Shown here: positions 12,640-24,599 of the stretch, piece by piece | How the letters are laid out: each line of letters opens with the position of its first letter | Numbering within the stretch: position 1 is the stretch's first letter | From: Channa striata | Lineage: Eukaryota > Chordata > Actinopteri > Anabantiformes > Channidae | DNA length: 64,000 nt | NCBI GenBank assembly: GCA_033026295.1 | Contig: CM065181.1 | Span: forward strand, 5,923,001 to 5,987,000 | Direction of reading: 5' to 3' | The notes under the pieces: model-generated | Told to the model about the DNA's origin: nothing | Database searches by the model: none | Seen by the model: the letters and a program-made list of their open reading frames with translations, nothing else | Made by a program: the position numbers and the translations under genes

Positions 12640-15260
12640 AACTCCTCACTGGCAGAGAAAAGCTGGGTAAGTGAACCCAGCTTCTGTGACTTCGTCTTGA
12701 TCTGCCATGGCTTATTGGATTATGTGGGTGGTGTATGTGCTTCTGTATGACTTACTATTTTTACTTTAAGTACACAAGTGTTAGTGCGCATTTACATGTG
12801 TGATGTCTTAAAAGAAAAGGTTTGTGAAGTCACTGAATGGCTGCAGGTATATGTGTGTGAATGGAGAGGTCAGAAATATAATAAATGACTGATTATGATA
12901 TCTTATGAAACATAGTGAAAGCAACAACATCACTGAATATATGAATAACTATTCAGAAATAATTAGGTAAATAATCTAAATGAGCGGCAAAAAGCCGTTT
13001 TGTAAGTCGCACACACTTCACAATTAGTGTCATGAAGTTTTACCTCAACCTTAATCTTGCTTTAACGTTGCTACAGTAGCTAAACTGACAACATTATTAA
13101 CCTTTCGAGTGAACTACCACACAGCAGGCAACTCTTAACTTTCTTTTTCTTGCCAGGGCATGTAATTAAGTCCAAACAATGCAATGTGCATATTAAAAAA
13201 AATCTAATAAAATGTAAAATAAAAAATGCCTAATGTTAACACAGGAGCGCAACCGCTACTGTGATTATTACAGCAAACAGAGTGTTTGTTGTGTTCATAT
13301 TTGTTGTGTTTCAGACAAGAACTCAATGGGAGAGTCACCAGAGCAGCAGCTAATGTTTAGTATGGCATTGCAGCTTTCCAGCACATTTGCTAGTTGTCAA
13401 TTTCAAAATAATCAAAAGAGTTTTTATAATCAATGGAGTTTGTATAATAAATTATACAAAAATAAATAAATGAAAAAAAAAACTGTACTACTGTGACTTC
13501 ACCATATAGTATAAACTTTTTTTAACAATATCTCTTGCAAGTTGACTCTACTTGGCATATTCCCTAACAATATAGAAAGAAAGGCCAAGGTGTGTGCTTT
13601 TGTTTTTTTCACATTGACTGAAGAAAACGTAAGATTAAACTTAATAAACAAAGGTCTGCATTAGTGTGGATGTGCATATGTGTTTGAATTTATTGTTGAG
13701 ATTTTGTAGATATGTGATTTATGGCGTCCTCATAATCTCAAGCAAATTAACCAGAAACACCAAAGTCGTGTTTAATAGTTCTGCATGTTGTTAGCTGTTT
13801 GTTGCTGTCGAAAGAGCAAATTAGGCTTTGGACCTGTTTGGCCCTTTGACAATTAATTTAACATTAATATGTCTCACACCTTATCACGCATGCATGTGTA
13901 GGTTCACATTATAGAGTTAAGCCTCTTGAGTAGCAATTAACAGCTTCCAGCACGGCTAACAATCCCTTAAAACCGAAGCCTAATGAAAGCCCTAGCACCT
14001 TAAGTGTCTCTCTCCAACCGTGTAACAAGCTCTCTTTATTATCAGAGAGCCGCGGCCACATAACACCACGCTAATTATATAAGTGCAGCATTATGGTTCA
14101 TGTGACTGATAGTGGGGTTTGTCAGCGCATCGGGCTTATGTTTGTCGATGATCAAAAAGTGTATTTGAGTTTATTATTTTTTCCTCCTTCACTTTAATCT
14201 AAAAAATGAATATTAGCGACTGCTTTGGAAAAGCCTTATCAGGCACCTGCAGGCGACAGAAGGCCGTCTTTCCTCGAACAGCAACACATACAAACAAAGG
14301 ATGTTGTCTGCGGGTTGCTGACATTCTTTAAACGTCAGTGTCTGCTATGAAAGTGAAAATGCTGCGAGCAGCGCAATATGATCTGTTTTTCACTCAAACC
14401 ACAGGCAGAGAAGACGTTCTTTTCCTTGAAACCTGATTTGAAATCAGACTGTAATATTCCATCAGCAAAAACGTTCTCATGTGCTGTAACTCTGTGTGTT
14501 TTCTTGGTCATTGTTCTCCATGTATGTCTCTTTTTGACACGCGCTTTTCCTTTGAAAACATCTTGTAATGATTTAGAGCAGGTCGAGGTCTCTTGGGGAC
14601 ACAGGAAGGGCCTGCTCTGAATCTAAATAAGGAGGATGAGGTAAAGCGTTGCAGTGTGATAGGACATCAACAGGACATGCCTCACCGACACTATATCACT
14701 TTCTTCTACCGCTTCGCTCATTGTTGTCTCAATTTCTATCAGTCTTTCTGTCTTTCTCTGTCTGCACATTGTTACCTTGAAATTCCTGTGTGCTTTTCAG
14801 AGTCTGATATTTCTGTCTCAAAATATCCCATTATCTGACTTGGAGCCCCATGAGAAGAAGTTACCTATTGCAGTTTCTGCGACAACCTTCCCTCTGTTGC
14901 TCACGACTGTACTGAACATTGTATTCTCGTTCACATACTAATCTGATAATTGGTAATTGGATTCCCGCTAATACTATTAAATTACTCTTAAGGGAATATC
15001 TATTAATGTTGTTTGTGTTTGAGATGTGTTTAGACAGAATAGATTGTGGATTTGCCAAGCTGTGATGTTCGTCTGTTGATAATATTAAGGTTGGAGTTAA
15101 AGTTTATTCTTAAAAATGAAAATCCTATGTTTAAGTGATGAAAAACAAAGAGTGCGGGTTTTGCATAGAACGTGCACGAGCAATAAAACACAATATTTAA
15201 AGCCTTTGAGTGTGAAACCAAATCTGAAGTCACAATCATATTCAACTATCTTAAATGTTG
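12640..15260. other. No gene seen apart from a candidate regulatory block
   Basis: AT-rich sequence with only chance frames. The block at 13840-14115 is listed separately. 14840-15260 contains AT-rich low-copy DNA. Confidence 0.55.
13840..14115. promoter_or_regulatory. Candidate conserved non-coding element
   Basis: Repeat-free stretch of mixed composition with homeodomain-type words: caattaa at 13934, ttaagtg (NKX2-like) near 14000, TAATTA at 14072-14077. It also has a small hairpin, gctctct/agagagc, around 14030-14050. No coding frame. The call is inference from motif density and absence of repeats; conservation was not measured. Confidence 0.25.
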
Positions 15261-15344
15261 CTGGTCATGCTTAAATGACTTGTAAATAATCTTGTAAATA
15301 ATTTTAACTTGTAAATAATGTTGCGTTTTGTTTCTTTGTTCATA

Positions 15345-15600
15345 AATATTGTAGTGACCCAGCTACCTTAGCCGGCTAGGGGCCCGCCAAGCTAGGGGGT
15401 TGGACCACCTACAACTCCTGGTTCCCAGTGCCCTTCGGTTGCAGGTCCAACGGTGGGTCGGGTGGAGCTGGTTGCTTCGAGAACTCCAAGACAGTGCACC
15501 ACCTGAGACAGCGCTTCTACTAGCCAGACTGCCGTCAGGACTCTTAGATACCTGTTAAACCACTGACACGACATCTGCGACTACAAACTAGGTCAGGTTT
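15345..15600. mobile_element. GC-rich insert of unknown identity, probably a transposon or LTR fragment
   Basis: About 250 bases of clearly GC-richer sequence (blocks such as ggctaggggcccgcc and ggtgggtcgggtggagctgg) stand abruptly in AT-rich flanks. Three copies of cttgtaaataat (15279-15290, 15291-15302, 15308-15319) lie just upstream, and the L2-clade LINE begins about 160 bases downstream. No frame gives a recognisable protein; the minus-strand 60-residue frame inside it is unremarkable. The sharp composition change suggests an inserted repeat such as a solo LTR or a SINE-like body, but I cannot name a family or define its ends. Confidence 0.35.
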
Positions 15601-15759
15601 TACTTTTTAAATTCAGAATTTTTAACACATAGAGGTTTCAAATATTGACCTTTCCCTTTTGGAAGTTAAAGAACTATATCTCACCTACTGTTTCTTTAGA
15701 ACTTTATATGACTTCTTGAATCAAATCTCAGATTTTTTTTCTCTGAATAATATCCTGGA

Positions 15760-16617
15760 TGTTTAGCTTTGCCAGTGGTGATTCTACAAAGATCTTTGGT
15801 GAGTTTGATGTCTCTGATACAGCTCTGGCCTGGCTTAGGTCTTACTTGTCTGGACAACCCCTGAGGTATCTTAGCAGGAGCAAGTCTCTCTCACTGCCTC
15901 TTCACAGGTGTGCCACACAGTGCGGTTTTTGGTCCTCTTTTTTTCTCAATTTACACGACGTTCAATGGCTTTTCCCATACTTTCATTGCAGATAAAACTC
16001 ACCTCTTCCTGTCCTGTCTCTCTGATGACTGGTCTCTGATGGATGAGACATCAGAGACCCAATCTGTCCAAGACAGAAGTTCTACTCTTTCCAGCCAGAC
16101 CTTCCAGACATCTCAGCATGAACTCAGCATTTTCAGTGATTATGTCTAAAAAATCTACCAGAATCTGACTGTCATTGTTGACATATACCATATAGTGCAT
16201 CCTGCACTGCACCGCTATTCAGATCTCTTCACTGGCTTCCATTTCCTGGCCACATCAGATCCATTTCTCCTACAACTCAACCAACCGTCTAAGTTAAGTC
16301 CTTTTGCAGAACCTCACTGCACTTTGCAAACAAGGTCTCTTAATCTAAGCTCTTAATCTCAGAGCCGCCACGATGGTGGAATTAACTATCAAACTCTGCA
16401 TGCTCAGCAGATATTAAGATAGATTAAACTATTTAATTAAAAACCTCCTATCTGTCCTATCCTGCACTTGTGCCTGATGAAACAGAAACATTACTTCTCA
16501 TAGCCCCTTGCTTTAATGTATTCTAACTAATTTAGATTTTCAGCTTGCCTTGTCACTGACTTGTACGTTGATTTGAATAAAAATTACTGCCAAATGACTA
16601 AATGTAAATACATGTAA
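15760..16617 (+). mobile_element. L2-clade non-LTR retrotransposon, 5'-truncated and decayed, with its 3' end
   Basis: The plus strand encodes fragments of a LINE reverse transcriptase, which copies its own RNA into a nicked target. Around 15800-15860 it reads FDVSDTALAWLRSYLSGQP, the L2/CR1-type block before RT domain 4. Around 15905-15955, after a frameshift, it reads GVPHSAVFGPLFFSIYT, matching the consensus GVPQGSVLGPLLFSIYT. The catalytic YADD box, expected next, appears as IADKTHLFLS, so the active site is destroyed. The decayed C-terminal region follows. The element closes with the typical L2 3' tail: a degenerate form of the family's end, then tgccaaatgactaaatgtaaat with an (ATGTAA)-type terminus near 16600-16617. 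Everything upstream of RT domain 3 is missing, as expected from 5' truncation during target-primed reverse transcription. Clade assignment rests on both the RT blocks and the 3' tail. The exact family name is not determined. Confidence 0.85.
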
Positions 16618-17044
16618 AACTTTTCCACAGCCCAGAAAAGTAACTTATCTTTGTGACGTCAGTGGGATTGTGCAGACAGGGTGGGCACAGAAACACAAGT
16701 AGGCATGTGCAGAATAGTATATGCTCTTTGGTGTCTCTAAAGACAGTAAGAAACTATTTTCAAGTTTGTGTAAATACTTCTGATCTGATCTTACGAAATA
16801 TGTAATTTACCAAAATGTCATGTAGAGATTTGAACTAAGTACACCAGTTACACTAACCTAAGATGATATTGTTGTTGACTGTTTGAACAGAGGTAGGAGA
16901 GATCCAGAAAAAACTGTTCTTGGGTCTTTATAGCAGAGCTTTATTTCTATAATACATTGTATAACTTTCATTTAAGGTAAACATTAAATACTTTATTGGA
17001 GAGAAATGATGATTTAAATAATAAATGCAGGCTCAAACCACACC

Positions 17045-17285
17045 ATAGTGACTACCTTTATTTAAATAGTAAATAGCCACTCATATAGAGCTTTACAATG
17101 TTGCTCTTCATTCACCCATTCACACACACACCAGTGGCAGCAGCTGCAATACAAGGTGCTCACCTGAGCCACCGGGAGCAACTCAGGGTTTAGTATCTTT
17201 CCCCAAGGAGTCTTCGAAATGTAGCCAGGAGGGACCGGGTATTAAACCACCGACACTGCCTTACCAACTGAACTTCAACTAACCT
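17045..17285 (-). mobile_element. tRNA-derived SINE
   Basis: On the minus strand the element starts with a tRNA-like head. An A-box-like agttcagttggtaaggcagt covers 17254-17274 and a B-box-like gtggtttaatacc covers 17239-17251, spaced like an internal RNA polymerase III promoter. The body follows (a cheap match to the fish SINE phrase ending gggtgaatgaagag-caatgtaaagctct), then an AT-rich tail toward 17045. This layout is that of a widespread acanthomorph SINE whose body is often seen next to phrases such as caccagtggcagcagctgc. The head is too diverged to fold as a functional tRNA, so it should not be annotated as a tRNA gene. The element depends on a LINE for mobility; I cannot say which one. 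Confidence 0.7.
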
Positions 17286-17970
17286 AACTGATGACTAACT
17301 TTACCAGAACGAAAAGTCGGTATATTCTGAGTTAATGTTTGCTTTTGGTAATACAGCACATATACAAAAAGTTCACAGATCATAAAAATATAAAAAAATT
17401 AACGTGGAATGAAAGGTTTAAAAAAGACTTATAAAAATACAGAGGTATATATCAAATTGTATTTAGTTATTAAATGTGACATTTGTTTTAATTAAATTGA
17501 ATTGGTACTTGCTTACACACACACACACCCAACCACCCACACACACTTATACTTTATAAAAACACTTCACAGAAAAAAAAAGAGTAAAAATAGACTAAAT
17601 AGATATCTTCTGAGGATAAATAGTTAAGGAAATTCTAATTTGTGACAATTCTGCAGTAAGTGAAGTGCAGTCGGATGGATTTGCAGCTGATCATTCAAAT
17701 GAGTGGAAAGACTGAATATGTCACACAACTTTTCATGTAAATTTCTTTCTGTCACTTTACAGTGTCAAGCTTGTGATGCTGTAGCCGTGAGTGTACGTGT
17801 CAGTGCATGTCTATGTGTGTTTCACTCAGTTGTTGTCCACCGGTGGTAGTCATAACAGAAGGAAATGACTCTCTACTCTGAGCCTTTTCCTTCGGTGTTG
17901 CTCTAAACAAACTAAGAGGAAGAAGCCCCCGTCCACTAATGAACTTAAGAGAGAGCATGTTTATTTATCT

Positions 17971-17998
17971 GTGTGCGTGTGTGTGTGTGTGTGAGTGT
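17971..17998. repeat. (GT)n microsatellite
   Basis: Slightly interrupted GT array. A second one (gtgtg, about 11 units) is at 18253-18274. Both lie in low-copy sequence with no gene. Confidence 0.85.
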
Positions 17999-18647
17999 GT
18001 TTTCTTGCTTGTGTTCATTTCATAACTCCATGTATCCGGCCTCTTACCCTCATAATTTTGTCAGGATGTGAAAGTGTGTGCGCATGCATGTTGTCTATGT
18101 GTGTAATGCAAAGGGACAGCTCAATCTGCTCCCTCTAATCTCAGGGAGACTGCAGCCCCTGAAAGAGACACATCCTATTTCCCGTGACATGCCTGTAACT
18201 TTCTGCTGCCCGGTTTTCACGGACGCTGTCCCAGTTACCTTCTTGATTAGCCGGTGTGTGTGTGTGTGTGTGTGGGCATGTCTTTACAGCCTTCTGTGAA
18301 CACATTTTGTATTAATACCATTGTTGTGAAGACATTTTAGCTGGTCCACACATCTTAAAAAGGCTTTTTGAGGGTCAAGACTGGGTTTAAGAACTAGGTT
18401 TGGTTAGGGTTTGGGTTTGCATTATGTCAATGAGTGTCCTGACAAGTATAGAAATACAAACATGTGTTTGCGATAGAGTTCATAGCTTTTCTTGTTGCTT
18501 TGTTGCTACTAAGTTGATGAATTGATTACCAAGAAAATGTTGAGCCAACACCTCCCTCCAATCAGAGAGGGGATTACAAGCAATATGTGTAATTTTAAAA
18601 TAATGTTAAGTTATGGCATACAAAACTCTGTGATACATTATGAGTCA

Positions 18648-18680
18648 ACATCATCATCATTATTATTATTATTATTATTA
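18648..18680. repeat. (ATC)n/(ATT)n trinucleotide array
   Basis: catcatcatc passes into attattatt for about nine more units, then an A run. It is unrelated to the hAT pseudogene that begins about 480 bases later. Confidence 0.85.
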
Positions 18681-19159
18681 AAAAAGCATTGCCAGTATGG
18701 CAGGGGGGTGGCTATTTAGTAAACAGCATTTTGTAATTTGCGCCTCTCCTGGTCTAATTCACGACAACAAACGTCAAGAACAAATTATGAGGGTGGTACA
18801 CAATCTCTAGAACAACAACTCTCGAAGTCCACCCGGGGGCCTGTTACACCTGGTCAGAGGGTCCGAAAAATAATTGTGTTAGTTTAAAAAAACTTTTTAT
18901 GAGAGCATAAAAGTGGCCTGAAGAACTGGACATGCTGTGCAATAAATCAAACACAATATTGTGATATATTCTCTGCAAAACTAGTTCCAAGCCAATGGAA
19001 AATCTGATGTTTTAATAGGAGATGTTGCCACATGTGCTGCCACCAAGTCAAAATTCAACTGCAGCAGCCTAATGAACCTGACTAAAGGGCTTAAGTGAAA
19101 CACTTCTCCACCATTATCGTTAAGTGAAACAAGGCTACATTGGGTAAATTAGGAAAATT

Positions 19160-20135
19160 TGATGACAGCCATAATGAGTTTAGCTTTATTGAGAACCGTG
19201 ACAAGAGACAACAGTGTGTCACCTATTTACGGTCGTTATCCAACTAAGCTATGGAGCCAGTTAAGCTTAAGCACCATCTGACAACGCAGCATACAGAGCA
19301 TAAAGGTAAAATCTTTTTGGGAAAAGTGAAAAATTCAAAAACAACAACAACAACAACAACAAAAAAGCAAAAGGATTACCTCTGCAAGAATTTTAGAAAA
19401 AAGCACAGAGGGACCTTGTAAAAATGTAAGAAGCTGCACACTTGGAGAAGAACTCTTATTTCCAGCTGCTCTGGGAATTGTGTGAGGATGTGCTTGGAGC
19501 AGAAGCTGCTAGTAAGCTGTAAAAAGTTCCTCTTTCGAATAAAGTAGAATCAAAAAATGCCAGATGATGTTCAGTCTCAGCGTCTAGATAGATTACATTC
19601 TTGCAAAAAATGCTCTATTTGGCTGAATGAATCAACAGCTGTAGGAAATGCAGCTCAAGCGATTGTCTTAGTCCGCTGTCCATGGGAAGGGAAAATATTA
19701 CAGGGTTGTCCCTGGAAGTACCTGGAAGAACATCAGGGGAGTAACAATTTAAACAGCTGAATGAGTTCATGACAGAAGCTGGACTGAGCTGCAACTGTGT
19801 CTGTGTGTAGTGACAGTGCGAGGAGGGGAGTTATTGCAAAGATAAAGGCTGTCAACCCGCAGATAGCGGTGACACACCGTTTGCTGCAGCGCAGTTTACA
19901 TCCAAAGGTATAGAGCCAGAGCTGCGCTCAGTTTTGAACACACTGCGACCACAGTAAATTTTGTAAAGTCACGAGCATCACAGTCACGCTTGTTTATCCA
20001 GCTTTGCAAGGAGATGGATGCAGATCACGACGCGCTGCTGTTTCCCTGTGAGGTGTGATGGCTGCCTAGAGAAAGTCTGGTGCTGTTGGCGTTCGAGCCA
20101 TGCAACAAAACCTCTGAGTTTATAAAGGATGCAAA
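19160..20135 (+). pseudogene. hAT-superfamily transposase pseudogene, ZBED5/FAM200/SCAND3-like with a BED finger
   Basis: The plus strand carries a broken hAT transposase of the type later domesticated as ZBED5/FAM200 proteins in vertebrates. A BED zinc-finger remnant lies at about 19217-19310. It starts with CVTYL, where the second Cys is replaced by Tyr, then SLSN and a stop, then AMEPVKLKHHLTTQHTEHK with the terminal His pair kept. Near 19557-19700 comes LNESTAVGNAAQAIVLVRCP followed by WEGKI, matching the family block LDESTDVSNAAQLLVYVRFPW, in which the first catalytic Asp is now Asn. Near 19825-19900 it reads RRGVIAKIKAVNPQIAVTH, followed by a decayed stretch matching the region before LFAQLCEEMGADH (here LFIQLCKEMDADHDALLF). 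Stops, at least two frameshifts and the absence of the C-terminal hATC dimerisation domain make it non-functional. An (AAC)n run interrupts it at about 19338-19364. Confidence 0.85.
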
Positions 20136-20343
20136 ACCTCACATCAGCAAGCCGCAGCAAACAGCCAAGTACCAAGAGTCAAGACGGTCATTTCTTTCAT
20201 TTTGTCTGTTGTGCCTTTGTGTAGTGTTGATAGTGATGTCACTGCTGCTTTGTGCAGCATTGGTAACACAACAAGTTGAAAAAAAAAAAAAGTACCTGTT
20301 ACCAGAAGAGAGTAAAACAGAGCCACGCTGAGCTACTACCATA

Positions 20344-20803
20344 AGTGATCTGTCGTTCGTGAATGATTTGTTCAATGTGAACTAATCTTTTATATGACTC
20401 AGGAGTAATGTGTCCTCTCAGTAAGTGATTCCTTCATTTCCTGCAGTACCTTCTCTCGTCACATGGCAGAAGCTGCATAAGCTCAGTCAGCAGGACAGAA
20501 AATAGAAATGATTCGTTCACTACTCACTCAACTGTGCGTCCGTCCTCAGGTTCTCGTTATTTTGTCACGTGACAGCCAGGCCGCTCAGGCTCTGTGGTGA
20601 GCAGTCACTTTCTTGTGCTGTGTATTTGCTTTGCTGGGTTTTCACATGGTTTGAATTGCTCTTGGCATTTTGTGTATTATAATTTGTCAGCTGAATCAAA
20701 CCATGTTGTCTTCAGTTTATAGTGTTTGAGAACCGCTGCCCTTTTTACAACGCACACAAGAGGACTACAGCGTCACGTGGTGTAAGATGAACGAAATAAC
20801 TCA
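20344..20803 (+). repeat. Dispersed repeat, copy 1 (sister at 51580-52150)
   Basis: This stretch aligns with 51580-52150 in the same orientation. Both copies start with agtgat-tgtcgttcgtgaatgatt and share many blocks, including gcagtaccttctctcg, gctcagtcagcagga, ttgaattgct-tggcattttg, tgtattataatttgtcagct and a shared end near acgaaat-actc. Copy 2 carries about 100 extra bases in the middle. The starts rich in gattcgttca words resemble the termini of non-autonomous fish DNA transposons. Copy 1 begins right behind the hAT pseudogene, so the two may belong to one original element, but no transposase trace accompanies copy 2. Confidence 0.75.
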
Positions 20804-20809
20804 AAATGA

Positions 20810-23800
20810 TTCGTTCATTTTACTGTTCGCGAGGTAAAGATCTGAGTCAGTTAAAAAAATCAAATTTCCCATTTCTAGCTACCATGTGGTAGAAAATCAC
20901 TGTAAGGGCACAATAAATGTTTCCTTTTATTTGCACTTGCATGATCCAATGCCAACATTGTAAATGGATATTTAATGGCATTTGTTTAGAAATTTAAAAC
21001 ATAGAAAATTCACATCTACAATTTCCATCACTTGTTAAACACACCACCAAGTTCTGTAATGTGGAAGACACCATTTTTACCTACGAAATGAAACCTCCTG
21101 GGATAGACACTGGACAAGTTTGGGGTGTGGCAGCAGATATTCAAGCCCAATCAGAGCTTGAAGTGGCCAATACTCATTGCTGCGCAGCACAGACACTAAA
21201 TTGTATTCTGTGCATACCGGGACTATTTCATGTGTGCCGGCTGTTCCACTGCCTGGACTGAGCCTGGCTGCCAGTCAAGATCTACTAGGAACAACATTTC
21301 AGAAATACTCATGTTAAAACAAAATGAGACTTTAAATGGGGATCTTTGACAGTCTGCTCTTAAATTTACTCTGTAATGTCAAAGTTTTGAACCATCAAAT
21401 TTAACAGAGATATGCTTTTCTATGAATTTTTCTGCAGCCCTCAGATGGGCGCTGTAGATGGAAGTCAGTGCAAACAAAAAAGTTTTGAATTTTATTCTTA
21501 GTGCATTAACCCATGTTTGTACGTGTTTTTTTACACCCTGTGAAATGGAAAATATAAGAAATTAATGCAGCTTTTTTTGAAGCCATCGATCTGGCTTTGT
21601 TTTGACAGTGGTTTCAATGCTCAGGAGGAAGATGAATAGCGATTTGTGGTTTCAGTGCACGAGAGAATGGCTTTAATAGGGTTCATCAGCTGGTCACTAA
21701 CTTTGTCATTTAGAAAAAGTGACTTTTGGTGTTCAGTGGTTTCAGTTCAGGAGGAAGAAAAATAAAGCAACTTTTTTTAGTGCACATTAATAAAACCATG
21801 ACTTTTCTGTTTTGTGTGATCAGCACTTTTACTGCCGTTTACAGGCACCATTCAGGTTCAGGTGTATGAATAAAGACTTAAAAAATCTTTTGTTGAAGCG
21901 TCAGCAACTCCTGCGTAATTCGTGAAGAATAAGAAATGGAACAAGTTTATTTATAACAAGGAGCTGAATGAGTGTTATACCAGCCACACATGAACTGAAT
22001 GCACTCTTTACAGTAATTTCTAAAACAGTCCTCATTACTTAACAATGAGTAGAGCACCTACAACAGATATTATTTTTCAGCCTGGATATTGCAGTTTATA
22101 GTCCACACATATGTGACAAAATATATATTTCTTTCAAATTTAATGAATGTAACTTAATAGTCCAGAATTTACGTTGTCATGTCAAACACTGATCAAATAA
22201 CGGATATGCTAATATATGCTCGTAATACCCAGTACTCAGTTTTGAATTTCATATTTGCTTTACCTGTTTGTGTGTTTGATGTGAAAGAAAATATATTAAC
22301 TCTTTTTTTAGATTTGTTTTTAATTAAGTCAAATAAAAAATATCTGGCTGCTTGAGACCAGGCTGGGTTCATCAGCTGGTCACTAACTTTGTCATTTAGA
22401 ACTTTGTAACGGGTTTGTCAGAGCAATTTTTCACATCTGAGCTGTTTCTTAAGACACAAATTACGACTGTGAAATTGAACCAAAGCAAAAATGTTGAGGG
22501 TCATGAAACGAAAACAGTGAGCTGAATGAGGCTAAAGCACTCAGAGCTGACGGGTCAAGGAGCAATTTCTCTGTGAATTCATTAATATGAGCACCTCCTC
22601 CATCAATACACGCAGCAGTTGTACACACAGTATGAAATGTGTATTAATACAGAATTATAATGAATGTAATAATAGCCATAAAGTTACACATCAAACACTT
22701 AAAAAGGGTTATCAACTAATGATAACGACTTGATGATGGCTTAGATTTTAATTTTCTTGTCATTCTAATGATGAATGCTGTGAATTGTGTTCCTTATGTT
22801 CACTAGATCTGGTTCAACAAAACACTGATTATACTGTACAACAACAGTAAGGCTGCTTAAAGCAAAACTTATTCTAAAACTCATCTTTGAACTGTAACAT
22901 CCGGACCATGATGGGCCCTGCCAACACTTGACACTGAATCATCATCAAGGCAGATGCTTGTGTAAGTAAGAATCCATCCATTCGATGCAGTCTGATGGAT
23001 ACACACAATTTTAGGATTGTGTAAAATAACAAATATTACTGAAATAAATAAAAGAGATGGATTTCTTATTGTGCAGTAATCTTGTGTGTTGTTTTACATA
23101 CAATTTTAAATTTACTTGCATGTTTGATTCCTCCCCACATTTCTCTCCTTTGTCCAGGTGGATAGAATCTCTGGGGTTTAAAATACTTTGGGAGAAGCAT
23201 TTTGAGCTTATCTCCCCTCTCTCACTCACCCGGCGCACACCCATCCCCATCTTCCCTCTCCCCTCTTGCTCTTTAAGCACATCTCCACCTTGTTATCACC
23301 GAGCAAAGCCAAAAAGCTGCGATACCATGGCGACAGCCTCCCTGTCAGAAACAGAAATGTGTAACTTGGAGATGCCACAGCCATTTTCACAGCTAGTAGA
23401 GACACCGTCATCTACAACTGCTATGCCCTCTTATACATCCTGCCATTATTGCAGTGTGTCCTTTGCAGCAGTAAATACACATTGTGTGCTCTATTTGATT
23501 AAAACGGAGAGGCTGAACATGCCTAATAATCAGTTAGTTATTAATAAAAACTACTATCTAACACACATGTTAGAATATTGAGCTGATTTGCAGCCATTGT
23601 TTTGTCAAAGTGTGTTTTATCCGTGGTTTATATATACAATCAGATGAATGATCACATGCTAATACTAATTGGAAACAATGTGAACCAAAAAAAAAAGTGA
23701 GAGTAAGATGAGCCAAGGTTGTGTGCGCAAATTATAATGCGTGCACTTAATATTAGAGACATAGAAATGGTAAGAAAGAAGATTTTATTTTGTTTTAATT

Positions 23801-23820
23801 CAAAATGCTTTAATTAGATT
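20810..23820. other. No gene seen; internal repeats at 21.6-22.4 kb
   Basis: Apart from the duplicated patch, this is AT-rich sequence. The 174-residue plus-strand frame at 23057-23581 has no start context, no domain and no splice signals, and I regard it as chance. Confidence 0.5.
21600..22405 (+). repeat. Patch with internal direct repeats
   Basis: A 37-base identical direct repeat starts gggttcatcagctggtcact and ends ttagaa. It occurs at 21679-21715 and 22365-22401. A second, diverged pair is cagtggtttcaatgctcagg (21608) and cagtggtttcagttcaggag (21735), each followed by aagat/aaga-aata. The whole patch is non-coding and probably a composite of one unnamed repeat family. The perfect 37-base identity beside diverged neighbours suggests a more recent duplication or gene conversion. 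Confidence 0.6.
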
Positions 23821-23827
23821 ATAGCAC

Positions 23828-24115
23828 AGTGTTTTAACGTTCGCAGGTTAATGTTCTGGCCTTAAATTGGGATTGAGTCCAGCTCTATAGTGTGTTGTAG
23901 TTGCTTTAGTGCTGGTCTCTCTGGGTGCTTCAGTTTCCTCCCACAGTCCGCAGACATGCTGCTGAGGCACAGAGGAAACTCGACAGCATATAGCCTGTAG
24001 GTGTGAGATTGAATCCGTTTGTCACCCGTGCGTTAGCTGTGTGAAGGAATGGCAACCTGCCCTGAGTGTACTCAGTGTCCTCTCACACATTGTGTACTGG
24101 AATATTGATGTGTGT
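23828..24115 (+). mobile_element. V-SINE-type retroposon fragment
   Basis: The central domain typical of vertebrate V-SINEs such as DANA is visible: tttcctcccacagtccgcag followed by acatgc at 23933-23959. The expected downstream phrases follow in weakened form (cctgtaggtgtgagattga, gcaacctgccctgagtgta). Upstream, gcaggttaatgttctgg may be the worn tRNA-like head, but A and B boxes are not clear. It is non-coding, and mobility would have depended on a LINE. Boundaries are approximate. Confidence 0.65.
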
Positions 24116-24599
24116 TTAGAAAATGGGATCATGGGCGGAAGGTTTGACTCAAACTTTATATACAGAAAGTCAAACAGAAAAAGAGAGAACTGATCTCAGT
24201 GCAGGACAAACACGGTTACAGCAATAATCTCATAATGATCTTAAATCATTAAAAGATTAACACTATACATTTCAATTGCAACTGCAATTTGTATTATCAT
24301 CATCATGTACTGTGGCACATATTCATAACTGTGGACTCCATGACTGAATACATTGAGACTTTTCATGCTGGTCCTAATCCAATGTTGGGTTGAGTGAGAG
24401 TAAGTGTTAGACCACATTTACACTTTTAGAAATGCGTCATGGATGATTGAATCACAGTTATTATTAGCGTAAACAACCACCAATACTGATTATGATCCGA
24501 TCTCTTACCGAGGTGGTCTGGGACGCATTAGACCACATGTCATTAAACGTTAATGCATCCCCACCAAAACATCATCAGTGCTTCATGGTTGTTTGGCGA

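Noticed and set aside
17239..17274. tRNA gene on the minus strand
   Set aside because: The A/B-box-like sequence is the head of a SINE; a cloverleaf is not maintained and a SINE body follows.
20724..20738. gtttgagaaccgctg as a hAT 3' terminal inverted repeat
   Set aside because: The alignment between the two repeat copies (20.3 and 51.6 kb) continues about 60 bases past it, and no matching 5' terminus was found.
23057..23581. 174-residue plus-strand open frame as a gene
   Set aside because: No domain, no signal or membrane pattern, no splice or promoter context; length is plausible by chance in 64 kb.
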